Shown here: positions 51,125 through 61,332 of the stretch, one piece after another
Layout of the letters: the number at the start of each line of letters is the position of its first letter
Numbering within the stretch: the stretch's first letter is position 1
Source of the DNA: Verrucomicrobiota bacterium
Lineage (GTDB): Bacteria > Verrucomicrobiota > Verrucomicrobiia > Verrucomicrobiales > DEV007
Direction of reading: 5' to 3'
Length of the DNA: 64,000 nucleotides
Assembly: GCA_018970725.1 (NCBI GenBank)
Contig: JAGWVU010000001.1
Location: 124,001-188,000, forward strand
Notes under the pieces: model-generated
Databases searched by the model: none
Seen by the model: only the letters and a program-made list of their open reading frames with translations
What the model was told of the DNA's origin: nothing
Program-made: the position numbers and the translations under genes

Positions 51125-51856
51125 ATGAATTCATCCATGAACCGGATCATCACCCGGGCGCTCACCTGCTGCGCCCTCCTCTCCCATGCCACTGCCGACG
51201 AGGCCAAGCCTCTGTTCAACGGAACCGATCTCTCCGGATGGAAGGGCCTGACCGACTTTTGGAGCGTCAAGGACGGTTGCATCACCGGGCAAACCACCAA
51301 CGATCACAAGGTCCTCGAGAACACGTTCCTCATCTACGAAGCCGAGGAATTCGCCGACTTCGAACTCACCCTGAAATACAAGATCACGGACTTCAACGGA
51401 GCCTCCGAAGCGTTCGGAAATTCCGGCATCCAATACCGCAGCCGCATCGTCAAACCCGAGTATTTCGTGGTCAGCGGCTATCAGGCGGACTTTGAATGCG
51501 GCAAGACCTACAGCGGAATTCTTTATGAGGAAAAGGGGCGCGGCATTCTCGCCAAGCGCGGCCAGAAGGTGGTGATCCGCGACGGCGAAAACCCGAAAAA
51601 GCCGAAAATCGAGGTCGTCGGTGAGGTTGGCAAGAGCGACGCCATCCAAGCCGCGATCCATCCGGCCGGGTGGAACGACTACAAGATCGTGGCCAAGGGT
51701 GGACACCTGCAACATTTCATCAACGGAGTGCCGACCGTGGACGTGACCGACGAAACCGCAAGCGGCGCGAAGAAGGGGCTGATCGCCCTGCAACTGCACA
51801 GCGGCCCCACCGGGATGACCGTGCAGTTCAAGGACCTCCTGATCCGGAAACTCTGA
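51125..51856 (+). CDS. DUF1080 / 3-keto-disaccharide hydrolase-like protein
   Basis: A 243-residue secreted protein. A signal peptide starts at the ATG at 51125 (NRIITRALTCCALLSHATA, an alternative ATG lies four codons inside). The concanavalin-like DUF1080 domain has KPLFNGTDLSGWKG, FWSVKDGCITGQT, FADFELTLKYKI, NSGIQYRSRI, VSGYQADFE, WNDYKIVAKGGHLQHFINGVPTVDVTD, KGLIALQLHSGPTGMTVQFKDLLIRKL. Family members are annotated as 3-keto-disaccharide hydrolases or glycoside-hydrolase-16-like proteins, and PVC genomes encode dozens. It is divergent from the PSD1 operon and convergent with glsB-like. Substrate unknown. Confidence 0.92.
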   Translation: MNSSMNRIITRALTCCALLSHATADEAKPLFNGTDLSGWKGLTDFWSVKDGCITGQTTNDHKVLENTFLIYEAEEFADFELTLKYKITDFNGASEAFGNSGIQYRSRIVKPEYFVVSGYQADFECGKTYSGILYEEKGRGILAKRGQKVVIRDGENPKKPKIEVVGEVGKSDAIQAAIHPAGWNDYKIVAKGGHLQHFINGVPTVDVTDETASGAKKGLIALQLHSGPTGMTVQFKDLLIRKL

Positions 51857-51899
51857 AGAAGCCCGGGAACCCGGCCGCCTGACCGCGCGGTGCGAGACT

Positions 51900-51917
51900 C
51901 CCCGGCCCAACCCGGGG
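51900..51917. terminator. small GC hairpin between convergent genes
   Basis: CCCCGG (51900-51905) and CCGGGG (51912-51917) form a 6-bp stem around a 6-base loop in the 73-base gap between the DUF1080 gene and the GlsB-like gene. No T-tract is present, so the assignment is weak. Confidence 0.3.
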
Positions 51918-51929
51918 GCTCGTCCCGCG

Positions 51930-52199
51930 TCATTTGCGCTTGATGAACCCGGACACGAACAGAAGGATCACCGCACCGATCAGGGCGATGACTAGCTGCT
52001 TCAGGTCCAGTTCCAAGGTCGGCAGACTGAAGGTGACCGCCTTCGAGAGCAGGTGCTTGTAGGCAAAGCTCCCGAGGATGGCGCCGAAGATCCCGACGAC
52101 AATGTTCCGAACCCGCCCCGCTCCCTTTTCCCCAGGAAACAGGCCGATGATGAGTCCGGCAGCGACGCCCACGACCAGTAAATCGAGAAGATCTTTCAT
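51930..52199 (-). CDS. GlsB/YeaQ/YmgE-family membrane protein
   Basis: An 89-residue small membrane protein of the transglycosylase-associated family. Three hydrophobic segments: LLDLLVVGVAAGLIIGLFPG, VRNIVVGIFGAILGSFAYKHLL and LVIALIGAVILLFVSGFIKRK. The glycine pattern GLIIGLFPG/GIFGAILGSFAY is typical of YeaQ/YmgE. In E. coli relatives are stress-induced (RpoS) and of unknown biochemistry. Start at the ATG at 52199; four more codons are open upstream. It is 83 bases downstream of the PH-domain gene on the same strand. Confidence 0.82.
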   Translation of the reverse strand: MKDLLDLLVVGVAAGLIIGLFPGEKGAGRVRNIVVGIFGAILGSFAYKHLLSKAVTFSLPTLELDLKQLVIALIGAVILLFVSGFIKRK

Positions 52200-52281
52200 C
52201 CTGACATCCAATCAGGAAACGCTGCAAAGGAAAAGAAAGAATCTCCGAGGACGGGCGGGCCTCAAAAGAAATGCCGCCGCC

Positions 52282-52740
52282 TCAATGGGCGCCATGGTGT
52301 TCGTCCTCGAAGCCCATGTCGACCTCCCGGACCCGCTTGGTGTCACGCACGGCTTCGACCGCCCCGCGCAGGGCCTCGACAAATTCCGACGGTTTGTTGA
52401 GCCAGCTCAAGTGGACTTCCGGTGAGGACTTGTCCGAACTGAAGATGGAGACCCGGCCCTTGCCCACCATCCGCTGGTTGAACGGCTCCTGGAGGGACCA
52501 GTCCTTCACCCGATAAAGCTCCACATCCTCATTCTCCTTGGAAAACACGCCGGTGCGGATCCGCAGACGCTGTTTGGTGAGGGTGATCCGGTGGCTCTTG
52601 GTCGCCAGCCATTGCCAGAACGCAAACGGGATGGGAACGACCAGCAGACAGGCCAGCCACCACCCAAAATTCTTCCATTGCGAGGGGCTGCCCTCCCACA
52701 AAATCACTTCGTCGCCCTTGGTCGGTTCGTTGGTTGCCAT
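52282..52740 (-). CDS. PH-domain (bPH2-type) membrane-associated protein
   Basis: A 152-residue protein. A short N-terminal part (EVILWEGSPSQWKNFGWWL) is followed by a hydrophobic hairpin or single helix (GWWLACLLVVPIPFAFWQWLA) and a bacterial PH-like domain: HRITLTKQRLRIRTGVFSKENEDVELYRVKDWSLQEPF, GRVSIFSSDKSSPEVHLSWL and a helix PSEFVEALRGAVEAVR. This is the YdbT/bPH_2 pattern. The C-terminus is His-rich (EDEHHGAH). It lies between glsB-like and the TolC gene on the minus strand; no functional link is evident. Confidence 0.85.
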   Translation of the reverse strand: MATNEPTKGDEVILWEGSPSQWKNFGWWLACLLVVPIPFAFWQWLATKSHRITLTKQRLRIRTGVFSKENEDVELYRVKDWSLQEPFNQRMVGKGRVSIFSSDKSSPEVHLSWLNKPSEFVEALRGAVEAVRDTKRVREVDMGFEDEHHGAH

Positions 52741-52802
52741 AACGGCCGTATCATGACACCTTTCCCGCTTTCTGCCAACGAACTCTTTTTCCGCCTTGGA
52801 TC

Positions 52803-54170
52803 TCAGGGCATCACGGTAGCGCCCGCGCGCTCCCTGGCAATGGAACCGACCGCCTGCCGGAGCCGGGCCACCGCCAGATTGTAGGTGTGCAAGGACTGGA
52901 CCTCCTCCAATTGGGCCCGGGTGAGTTCGAGACGGGACTGCAGGATTTCCAACTGGGTCAACGCCCCCGCTTCAAACCGGTTTTGTGCCAGGCGCAAGGC
53001 CTCTTGCGCCTGCTTCACCACCAACTGGGACGTCTCGAGGATCTGCGAGGCCTCGTCGTAATCGAAAAAGGCCTGACGGACCTGTCCCTCGATGTCGAGA
53101 CGCTGCTGATCCTCCCTCGCCTCGATTTGCCGGAGTCGCGCGTTCGCTTGTTCCACCTGCCCCCGCGTCCTCCCCAAATCCAACAACGGGACCATGACGC
53201 GGACACCTCCAGTGCTCCCATTGATAAGGTCGGAGGCGTTTCCACTGAAGCGCAGACTCTGGGCCCCGTAGGTGCCGAAGAGTTCGATCCTCGGACGGTG
53301 GGCGGCCTCGGCCACCCGGACCGCCGACTTCGCAGCCTGGATTTCCGACGCCAACTCCTTCAACTCGGGGCGCTTGGTGAGCCCCTCCAGCAACAGGTCG
53401 CCCAAGGTTTCGTTGACCCGCGGGTTGGGCCAGGAACGGGTCAGCTTCACCCCGTCCGCGTCGCCGCCTTCCGGGTAAGCGAGGCCGGTGGTCCGTCGCA
53501 ACCGGTCGATCGCGAGGCGGTATTCATTGCGCGCCCGGATCAGCGGTGGCTTGGCGTTGGCGAGAGCCACTTCGGCTTGGAGCACATCGAACTGGGGCCT
53601 CGTGCCCGCTTCGAAGCCGGCTTTCGCGGTCCGCAACTGCCCATCCAGGACCTGCACGGCTTCCTGCTGCACCTCGATCCTCTCCCGGGCCAACAAACCG
53701 TCGAAATAATGCCGGCAAGCCTCCAGAAGCACATCGTCAATCACCACCCGCATCCGCGACTCGGCAGCCGCCACCCGGGCCGCGGCGGAGGCATTGGTCG
53801 CCAGCCGGGCCCCGCCGTTGTAAAGCACATGGCTGATCTGAACGTCGAGATTCCATCCCTGCTGATCCGCCACCACGATGTTGCCGAACCCTTCGATCCG
53901 TCCCCGACCCCTCGCATCGTAGCTGCTCACCCCGTCGAGCCGGGGTAACAGCTCGGCTTTGGCCACGGTCAAAACCCCTTCCCTCTCCCGGATCCCGGCC
54001 CGGGCCTCGCTGATGCGGGGACTGTGCCGCACCGCGAGGAGCATGGCGGTATCGAGGTCCAATTCCCGCGGAAACGCATCCCCGCCAACCGCGCCTGAAG
54101 CCGCCACGAGGGTGGCGAGAATGGCCGGAAGGCCGGGACGGAAAAGCCGGCTATGGAACGGGAGGCGCAT
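52803..54170 (-). CDS. TolC-family outer membrane efflux protein
   Basis: A 455-residue outer-membrane protein. Signal peptide from the ATG at 54170 (GLPAILATLVAASGAVGGDA), which is the right start even though the frame runs on by more than 200 codons through the antisense of the permease. The two OEP repeats are seen in LDTAMLLAVRHSPRISEARAGIREREGVLTVAKAELLPRLDG / TAKAGFEAGTRPQFDVLQAEVALANAKPPLIRARNEYRLAIDRLRR and KRPELKELASEIQAAKSAVRVAEAAHRPRIELFGTYG / AQNRFEAGALTQLEILQSRLELTRAQLEEVQSLHTYNLAVARL. It closes the tripartite pump encoded by the two upstream genes, 14 bases behind the permease. Confidence 0.92.
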   Translation of the reverse strand: MRLPFHSRLFRPGLPAILATLVAASGAVGGDAFPRELDLDTAMLLAVRHSPRISEARAGIREREGVLTVAKAELLPRLDGVSSYDARGRGRIEGFGNIVVADQQGWNLDVQISHVLYNGGARLATNASAAARVAAAESRMRVVIDDVLLEACRHYFDGLLARERIEVQQEAVQVLDGQLRTAKAGFEAGTRPQFDVLQAEVALANAKPPLIRARNEYRLAIDRLRRTTGLAYPEGGDADGVKLTRSWPNPRVNETLGDLLLEGLTKRPELKELASEIQAAKSAVRVAEAAHRPRIELFGTYGAQSLRFSGNASDLINGSTGGVRVMVPLLDLGRTRGQVEQANARLRQIEAREDQQRLDIEGQVRQAFFDYDEASQILETSQLVVKQAQEALRLAQNRFEAGALTQLEILQSRLELTRAQLEEVQSLHTYNLAVARLRQAVGSIARERAGATVMP

Positions 54171-54184
54171 GGGAAAATCCTGCT

Positions 54185-57100
54185 TCAACGTTGAATCGGG
54201 TTGCGGCGCAGCCCAGCAATCAGTGTATAAAAAACCGGAATGACGACAAGGGTGAGGATCGTGCTGGTCACCATCCCCCCCACTGCCACCACCCCGAGAG
54301 GCCGACGCGCTTCCCCGGCCTCGCCGAAGCCCATCGCGATCGGGAGAATCCCGGCGATGGTCGCCAGACTGGTCATCAGGATCGGGCGCAGCCGGATCAG
54401 ACCGGCCCGGTGCATCGCGGTTTTGGCATCCGCCCCGCGCGCCATCTCCTGGTTCGCGAATTCGACCAAAAGGATCGAGTTCTTGGTGACGAGCCCGATC
54501 AGGAGGACCAAACCGACCTGACTGAAGATGTTCATGTTCATCGAAGCGATCCTCGGCACGAAACGGGACAGCACCTTGGCAAACTCGGGCGGATTCGGAA
54601 CATAGTGGGTCAACGCATAAAGCCCCGACCCGAAGTGATTGACCCACGAAAGCAGATAGAGCAGACCGAACGCCCCCAACATCGCCAGCGGCAGGGCCAG
54701 CATCACCGTGAACGGGTGCACGAAGCTCTCGAATTGGGCTCCGAGCACCATGTAAACCACCAATATAGCCAGAATCATGAAGAAGTAGACGTCGCCGCTC
54801 GACTCCCGCAGATCCCTCGCCTCCCCCCTCCACTGATGACCAAACCCACTTTGGGGCATCGACCGCAGGATCGCCTCCGCCTTTTCCACCGCCGTCCCCA
54901 GCGGCACTCCGACCGGCGTGCCCTGGATGGTGGTGGAACGTTGGCGGTTGAACCGCTCGATCCGGTTCGGCCCCGCGCCAGACTCCAGCCGGATCACGTT
55001 GCTCAACTGCACCAAATCACCCGACCCGCTGCGCACGAAAATGCGCTCCAGGCCCGCGGGGGTGAGACGCTCGTCCCGTTCCAGCTGCACGATCACATCA
55101 TAGCGTTTCCCATCCCGTTTCAGAGCGCTCAGGTCCTGGCCGCCAAACAGGATCTGCAGGGTCCGGGAAATATCCGCCACCGAAACGCCGAGAACCCCGG
55201 CCCGGTCGCGATCGATGCTGACGCGCAATTCGGGTTTGGTCAGTTCAAAGGTGGAACGCACGTTGGCGAGAAATCCCCCCTGCCGCAACCGGTTCATCAA
55301 TTCATTGGTGTAGGCGGAAAGTTCCGTGAGATCCCCGTGACTCACCACCAACTCGAACGGCTGGCTGAAGCCGAGGTCGACCGCTTTCGGCATGAGCGGA
55401 ATCGCCAGGGCCCCCTCGACATTCGAGATGAACTTGAATCCCAGTCCATCCGGCCCTCCGACAATGTCCCGATGATGCGGACGATGCCCGTCAGCCAAAC
55501 GCACGAACATGAATCCCAGGGTTGGGTCACCGGGACCGTTGAAAGGAAGCGCCACCGCGGAAAAATAACTCTCAATCGCCTCCGTCTCCCCGGCAATCCG
55601 CTCCATCTGGCGCACCATCCGGTCGGTGTAGTCAGGCGTGGAACCCTCCGGAGTGATCGCCATCGCGATGAACCGGCCTTTGTCCTCTTCCGGCAGGAAC
55701 TCCTGCTCCAGATTCTGGAAGAAATAGTAGGAGAGCCCGAGCGAGCCGAGCGCGACCAAAACCACCCAGAAGCGGTGGTTCAAAGACCAGCTCAGGATGC
55801 GGTCGTAACGGGCGGTCAGGCGATCCAACCGGTCTTCGAAAAAGCGGAACAGCCAAAAACGTTTCTCCTCTTTCCCGTGGCGGTGCAGCAAGCGCGCCGC
55901 GGCCATCGGCGTGAGGGTCAGGGCGACGAACGCCGAGCACACCACCGAAGCGGCCAGCGCCACCGCGAACTCCACGAGCAACCGTCCGGTGATCCCGCCC
56001 ACGAACGCCAAGGGCAAAAAGACCGCCACGAGGGACAAGGTAATGGTGATGACCGCGAAGCCGATCTCCCGCATCGTTTTGATGCTCGCCTCAAACGGAC
56101 TGTCCCCTTCTTCGATATGCCGGTAGATGTTCTCCAGCACCACGATCGCGTCGTCCACCACGATGCCGATGGCCAGAACCAGGGCGAGCAGGGTGAAGAT
56201 GTTGATCGAGAAACCAAGAGCGTAGAGAACCCCGAAGGTTGCGATCACCGAGACGGGAATGGCGAGGCTGGGAATGAAGGTGGACCGGACGTCGCGCAAG
56301 AAAATGAAAATGGTCAGGACCACGAGGACAAAAGCCATACCCAGCGTCTCGAAAACCTCGAACACCGCCTTTTCGACATAGATTGATTCATCGTAGGGGA
56401 AAGCGAACTCAATGCCCGCCGGGAGGCTCGCCGCAATTTCCTCCATGCGGCGCTTGACCCCTTTGGCCACGTCGAGCGTGTTCGCCCGGCTCTGTCTGAC
56501 GATCCCCAGACCGATGGCCGGTTTGCCGTTGAACCGCGCCACGGAGCGCTCGTTCTCCACCCCTTCCGCTGCCCTCCCGATATCCCGAAGGCGGACGACG
56601 GAGGTGCCCGACTGCCGAATCACGAGCCGCTCGAAATCCTCCACGGTCTTGAGTTGGCCGCGTGTTTGGATGGTAAGCTCCCGATCCACGCTCTGCACCC
56701 GGCCACTGGGCAACTCCACGTTCTGCTCCCGCAGGGCCCGTTCCACGTCGAGCACGGTCACGGAGAGGGCCGCCATCTTCAAGGGCTCCAACCAGAGCCG
56801 CATGGCGAACTTTTTCTCTCCGCCCAGGATGACCGAACTGACTCCCGGCACGGTTTGCAAACGATCTTTGACCAATCGGTCGGCGATTCCGGTGAGCTCC
56901 TCGGTGCTGAACCTCTCACTGAAAAAGGAAACCCAGATGATCGGCTGCGCACTCGCCTCCTGCTTCGCCACCACCGGCTCCTCAATGTCCGGAGGCAGTT
57001 CCCCGCGAACCCGGGCCACCCGGTCGCGCACATCCTGCGCCGCCACGTTCTGGTCGGTCCCGGCCATGAACTCCACCGTGATGGCGCTGGCATCCTCCCG

Positions 57101-57355
57101 GCTCTCGCTCACCAACTGCTTGATGTTCTCCGCGCTGCTGATCGCATCCTCCAACCGCTCGGTGACCTCGGTCTCCACGATCTCCGCGCTGGCTCCGGGA
57201 TAGACCGTGAGGACGTTCACGATGGTGGGATCGACATCCGGAAGCTCGCGCACCGGCAGCCGCAACAGACCGAGAATGCCGAAAACCACGAGGGCGGCAC
57301 TCATCATGATGGTCAGGACCGGTCGCCGGACGCAAAGTTCGAAAAACGAGTTCAA
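54185..57355 (-). CDS. RND efflux permease (AcrB/HAE1 family)
   Basis: A 1056-residue inner-membrane proton-driven pump. First TM helix VLTIMMSAALVVFGILGLLRLPV, the conserved PDVDPTIVNVLTVYPGASAEIVE, the TM4 motif LALVLAIGIVVDDAIVVLENIYRHIEEG with the DD proton-relay pair, TRSPM-like ALTLTPMAAARLL, two periplasmic porter domains (residues about 40-330 and 565-860), and the second TM bundle with VGLVLLIGLVTKNSILLVEFANQ and LATIAGILPIAMGFGEAGEARRPLG. The length is usual for AcrB/MexB. It exports hydrophobic drugs or metabolites across both membranes with the adaptor (25 bases upstream) and TolC (14 bases downstream). Specificity unknown. Confidence 0.95.
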   Translation of the reverse strand: MNSFFELCVRRPVLTIMMSAALVVFGILGLLRLPVRELPDVDPTIVNVLTVYPGASAEIVETEVTERLEDAISSAENIKQLVSESREDASAITVEFMAGTDQNVAAQDVRDRVARVRGELPPDIEEPVVAKQEASAQPIIWVSFFSERFSTEELTGIADRLVKDRLQTVPGVSSVILGGEKKFAMRLWLEPLKMAALSVTVLDVERALREQNVELPSGRVQSVDRELTIQTRGQLKTVEDFERLVIRQSGTSVVRLRDIGRAAEGVENERSVARFNGKPAIGLGIVRQSRANTLDVAKGVKRRMEEIAASLPAGIEFAFPYDESIYVEKAVFEVFETLGMAFVLVVLTIFIFLRDVRSTFIPSLAIPVSVIATFGVLYALGFSINIFTLLALVLAIGIVVDDAIVVLENIYRHIEEGDSPFEASIKTMREIGFAVITITLSLVAVFLPLAFVGGITGRLLVEFAVALAASVVCSAFVALTLTPMAAARLLHRHGKEEKRFWLFRFFEDRLDRLTARYDRILSWSLNHRFWVVLVALGSLGLSYYFFQNLEQEFLPEEDKGRFIAMAITPEGSTPDYTDRMVRQMERIAGETEAIESYFSAVALPFNGPGDPTLGFMFVRLADGHRPHHRDIVGGPDGLGFKFISNVEGALAIPLMPKAVDLGFSQPFELVVSHGDLTELSAYTNELMNRLRQGGFLANVRSTFELTKPELRVSIDRDRAGVLGVSVADISRTLQILFGGQDLSALKRDGKRYDVIVQLERDERLTPAGLERIFVRSGSGDLVQLSNVIRLESGAGPNRIERFNRQRSTTIQGTPVGVPLGTAVEKAEAILRSMPQSGFGHQWRGEARDLRESSGDVYFFMILAILVVYMVLGAQFESFVHPFTVMLALPLAMLGAFGLLYLLSWVNHFGSGLYALTHYVPNPPEFAKVLSRFVPRIASMNMNIFSQVGLVLLIGLVTKNSILLVEFANQEMARGADAKTAMHRAGLIRLRPILMTSLATIAGILPIAMGFGEAGEARRPLGVVAVGGMVTSTILTLVVIPVFYTLIAGLRRNPIQR

Positions 57356-57379
57356 CGGGCGGGCTGTGGTTCGGGGAAC

Positions 57380-58483
57380 TCAGGGGCCGGCCGGAGACGC
57401 CGGCGGCTTCGGGGTGGGCGGAATTCCGTATTTCTCCGACTCCGGCGCGACCAGCACGATCGTACCCGGGGCCATTTTCTGGTAGCCCTCCACGACCACC
57501 CGCTCCCCTTCCTTCAGCCCCCCGGCAATCTCCGCTTTCGCGCCCAGGCGGAGCCCCACAGACACCGGGCGGAACTCGGCCTTGCCCTCCGCATTCATCA
57601 CCACGACGGACGCCTCGTCCCCTTGGTAGGTGATCGCCGGCTCCGGGATGGTGAGGACGTTCTGCCGGAGACGAAAAACCAGGGTCAGGGTGCCATACAT
57701 CCCCGGTTTGAGCAGCCCCTCCTCGTTCGGGAGCATCGCCTTGACCAGAGCGGTCCGGTTCCGCTCGTCCAAACGGGGGGAGATGTAGTCGACCGTCCCC
57801 TCGAACTTCCGTTCCGGGAAGGCCACGGTTTCAATCTCCACCTTCTGCTTTTTTGCCACATGGCTGACGTAGCGCTCGGGCACGCTGAACTCCACCTCCA
57901 AGGGACGGGTCTGGACCAACCAGACCAACTTTTGCCCCCGCGAAACAATCTGCCCCGGGCTCAAGTCATGCTCGGCGATGACGCCATCGAACGGTGCGCT
58001 GATGACGGCGTCCGCACGCTGTTCCCGGGTCATCCGGACCGCGGCATCCGCGCTGCGTTGCTGAAAAAGCAGCCGATCCGCCTCCTGCTCCGTGATCGTC
58101 TTTTTTTCCAACAACTCACGCCCCCGGCGCAGTTCCGCGGTCGCAAGCTCCAGACGCGCCTCGGCCTCGTCCAAGCCGGTCGTCAGTTTGGCGTCGTCCA
58201 ACAACAGCAAAACCTGCCCCTTTTTGACCGGCTCCCCCTCGCTGAACTTGATCGCGATGATGGACGAATCGATCTCACTGACGATCTCCACCTCCTCCGC
58301 CGCCTTCAAACTCCCGACGAGACGGACACTCTCCTCCAAAGCTCCAAGGACGACCGGGGCCACCACCGCCTGCACCGGAAAATCCATCCCCCCCCTGCCG
58401 GGGGCAACCGGCTTGCCGCAGGACGCGACCAGGAGCGCGAAGCACACCGGGAAGCCGCAAGGAAGATGACGCGAGGAAAGCAT
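57380..58483 (-). CDS. RND efflux periplasmic adaptor, lipoprotein
   Basis: A 367-residue membrane fusion protein. From the ATG at 58483 a lipoprotein signal with lipobox (FPVCFALLVASCGKP) anchors it. Barrel-sandwich strands (VRLVGSLKAAEEVEIVSEIDSSIIAIKFSEGEPVKKGQVLLLLD), a coiled-coil hairpin (LDEAEARLELATAELRRGRELLEKKTITEQEADRLLFQQRSADAAVR), the second barrel half (ISAPFDGVIAEHDLSPGQIVSRGQKLVWLVQ) and beta-barrel/MP domains (LEVEFSVPERY, LTIPEPAITYQGDEASVVVMN, GLKEGERVVVEGYQKMAPG) are all present. It is the first gene of the adaptor-permease-TolC operon. The 104-base gap before it holds the sdhB tail hairpin. Confidence 0.93.
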   Translation of the reverse strand: MLSSRHLPCGFPVCFALLVASCGKPVAPGRGGMDFPVQAVVAPVVLGALEESVRLVGSLKAAEEVEIVSEIDSSIIAIKFSEGEPVKKGQVLLLLDDAKLTTGLDEAEARLELATAELRRGRELLEKKTITEQEADRLLFQQRSADAAVRMTREQRADAVISAPFDGVIAEHDLSPGQIVSRGQKLVWLVQTRPLEVEFSVPERYVSHVAKKQKVEIETVAFPERKFEGTVDYISPRLDERNRTALVKAMLPNEEGLLKPGMYGTLTLVFRLRQNVLTIPEPAITYQGDEASVVVMNAEGKAEFRPVSVGLRLGAKAEIAGGLKEGERVVVEGYQKMAPGTIVLVAPESEKYGIPPTPKPPASPAGP

Positions 58484-58556
58484 TCTCTGTTGGCATCCGG
58501 GGGCACACACCGCGGACGTGCCTCTCCTTACGATGCAAAGGCAGGCCCCGCCACCG

Positions 58557-58575
58557 GCTTTTCCAGAGGAAAAGC
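58557..58575 (-). terminator. hairpin after sdhB
   Basis: GCTTTTCC (58557-58564) and GGAAAAGC (58568-58575) form an 8-bp perfect stem with a 3-base loop, 12 bases beyond the sdhB stop on the minus strand. The stem itself has T/A runs but no separate T-tract follows. It would separate the sdh genes from the efflux operon. Confidence 0.45.
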
Positions 58576-58586
58576 GATTGCCGGGA

Positions 58587-59354
<768 letters not shown>

Positions 59355-59372
59355 GGCTCTTTGTGAATGGGA

Positions 59373-61307
59373 TTATTTGTAGCTGCGGACGGAAAGTTTG
59401 ACATTCTCGAAATTGAGCGGTTCCCGATGCAACCGGGGTTGCGCGTTTTCACCGGCGTGCTCCCAGGCCGCCACGTAGGCGAATTGTTCGTCGTTCCGCA
59501 GGGCCTCCCCGTCGGGCGTCTGGTATTCAGTGCGGAAATGTCCGCCGCATGACTCCTCCCGCTGCAGCGCATCGAGGCACATGGTTTCGCCGAACTCGAT
59601 GAAGTCCGCCACCCGCCCGGCCTTTTCCAACTCGGGGTTGACCTGATCCGCGCCGCCCGGGATCCGCACATTCTCCCAAAATTCCGCCCGGATCTCCGGC
59701 AGACGCTTCAGCGCCTCCTGTAGACCAGCCCGGTCGCGCGCCATGCCGCACTTGTTCCAAATGAGCAACCCGAGCTCCTTGTGGAAACTGTCCACGGAGC
59801 GTTTGCCATTGACCTTGAGCATCCGGTTGACCCTCTCCCGCACGTCGTTCTCCGCCGCCGCGAAGGCCTCGTGGGTCTCCTTTACCTTCCCGGGAACCTG
59901 GGGAGCCAGGTAGTTGGGCAACGTGGAGGGAATCACGAAATAGCCGTCGGCCAAGCCCTGCATCAGAGCGGAAGCCCCGAGCCGGTTCGCCCCGTGGTCC
60001 GAGAAATTCGCCTCCCCAAGCACGTGCAACCCAGGGACCGACGCCATGAGGTTGTAATCCACCCACAAACCGCCCATCGTGTAGTGCACCGCCGGGTAGA
60101 TCCGCATCGGGGTCTTGTAAGGATTCTCCCCGGTGATCCGGGAATACATGTCGAACAAGTTGCCATATCGGGCCCGGATCGTGTCCTCGCTGAAATCGCG
60201 GATCGCCTCGGCGAAATCGAGGTAGACTCCTTCCCGGTGACTTCCCACCATCGGGCCCACCCCGCGGCCATCGTCACAAGCCTCCTTCGCGGCGCGGGAG
60301 GAGATGTCCCTCGGTGCCAGGTTGCCGAAACTGGGGTATTTCCGCTCCAGGAAGTAGTCACGATCTTCCTCAGGAATCGAGTTCGGGTCCTTGTGGCAAT
60401 CGGCGGCTTTCTTCGGCACCCAGACCCGGCCGTCGTTCCGCAAGGATTCCGACATCAGGGTCAGCTTGGATTGGTAGTCGCCACTCCGCGGGATGCAGGT
60501 CGGGTGAATCTGCGTGTAGCAGGGGTTGGCAAACCAAGCACCGCGCTTATGGGCCCGCCAGGTGGCGGTCACGTTGCACCCCATGGCGTTGGTCGAGAGG
60601 TAAAACACGTTCCCGTAACCGCCGGTGCAGAGGAGCACGGCATCCCCAGCGTGCCGCTCGATTTTCCCGGTGGTCAAATCCCGGGTGATGATTCCTTTGG
60701 CATGCCCGTCCACCAAGACCAAGTCCAGCATCTCGGTCCGAGGATACATCTTCACCGCCCCCGCGGCGATCTGCTTGTTCAGGGCCGAATACGCACCGAG
60801 CAGCAACTGCTGACCGGTCTGACCGGCGGCGTAGAAAGTCCGGGAAACCTGCGCCCCGCCGAAGGAGCGGTTGTCCAGCAACCCTCCATATTCCCGGGCG
60901 AAAGGCACCCCTTGGGCGACACATTGGTCGATGATGTTGACGCTGACTTCGGCAAGCCGGTAGACATTGGCCTCGCGCGAACGGAAGTCGCCCCCTTTGA
61001 TGGTGTCGTAAAAGAGACGGTAAACGCTGTCGCCGTCGTTCTGGTAGTTCTTCGCCGCATTGATCCCGCCCTGGGCCGCAATGGAGTGGGCGCGCCGCGG
61101 GCTGTCCTGGTAGCAGAAACATTTCACCTTGTAACCAAGCTCTGAGAGGGTCGCGGCTGCCGAGGCCCCGGCGAGACCGGAACCAACCACGAGCACGGTG
61201 TAGCGCCGCTTGTTCTTCGGGTTGATCAGGGCGGACTGGAACTTGTGGTTCGTCCATTTGTCCTGGATCGGACCGGAGGGAACCTTGGAGTCGGGAAGCG
61301 AGCTCAT
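59373..61307 (-). CDS. sdhA: succinate dehydrogenase/fumarate reductase flavoprotein subunit
   Basis: A 644-residue FAD enzyme. The dinucleotide fold is [22 protein letters not shown], the FAD-linking region is [31 protein letters not shown] (His in [11 protein letters not shown]), and the active site includes [40 protein letters not shown] and [43 protein letters not shown]. It oxidises succinate to fumarate (or the reverse) on the cytoplasmic face. The length and the [12 protein letters not shown] block are those of the long SdhA of the b558-type complex. It lies between sdhC (25 bases) and sdhB (18 bases). Confidence 0.95.
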   Translation of the reverse strand: MSSLPDSKVPSGPIQDKWTNHKFQSALINPKNKRRYTVLVVGSGLAGASAAATLSELGYKVKCFCYQDSPRRAHSIAAQGGINAAKNYQNDGDSVYRLFYDTIKGGDFRSREANVYRLAEVSVNIIDQCVAQGVPFAREYGGLLDNRSFGGAQVSRTFYAAGQTGQQLLLGAYSALNKQIAAGAVKMYPRTEMLDLVLVDGHAKGIITRDLTTGKIERHAGDAVLLCTGGYGNVFYLSTNAMGCNVTATWRAHKRGAWFANPCYTQIHPTCIPRSGDYQSKLTLMSESLRNDGRVWVPKKAADCHKDPNSIPEEDRDYFLERKYPSFGNLAPRDISSRAAKEACDDGRGVGPMVGSHREGVYLDFAEAIRDFSEDTIRARYGNLFDMYSRITGENPYKTPMRIYPAVHYTMGGLWVDYNLMASVPGLHVLGEANFSDHGANRLGASALMQGLADGYFVIPSTLPNYLAPQVPGKVKETHEAFAAAENDVRERVNRMLKVNGKRSVDSFHKELGLLIWNKCGMARDRAGLQEALKRLPEIRAEFWENVRIPGGADQVNPELEKAGRVADFIEFGETMCLDALQREESCGGHFRTEYQTPDGEALRNDEQFAYVAAWEHAGENAQPRLHREPLNFENVKLSVRSYK

Positions 61308-61332
61308 GTCGGGATACCGGGCTTTGCGGGGT

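Noticed and set aside
54171-54833. 220-codon extension of the TolC frame
   Set aside because: It overlaps the end of the permease gene on the same strand in another frame; the signal peptide sits at the ATG at 54170.
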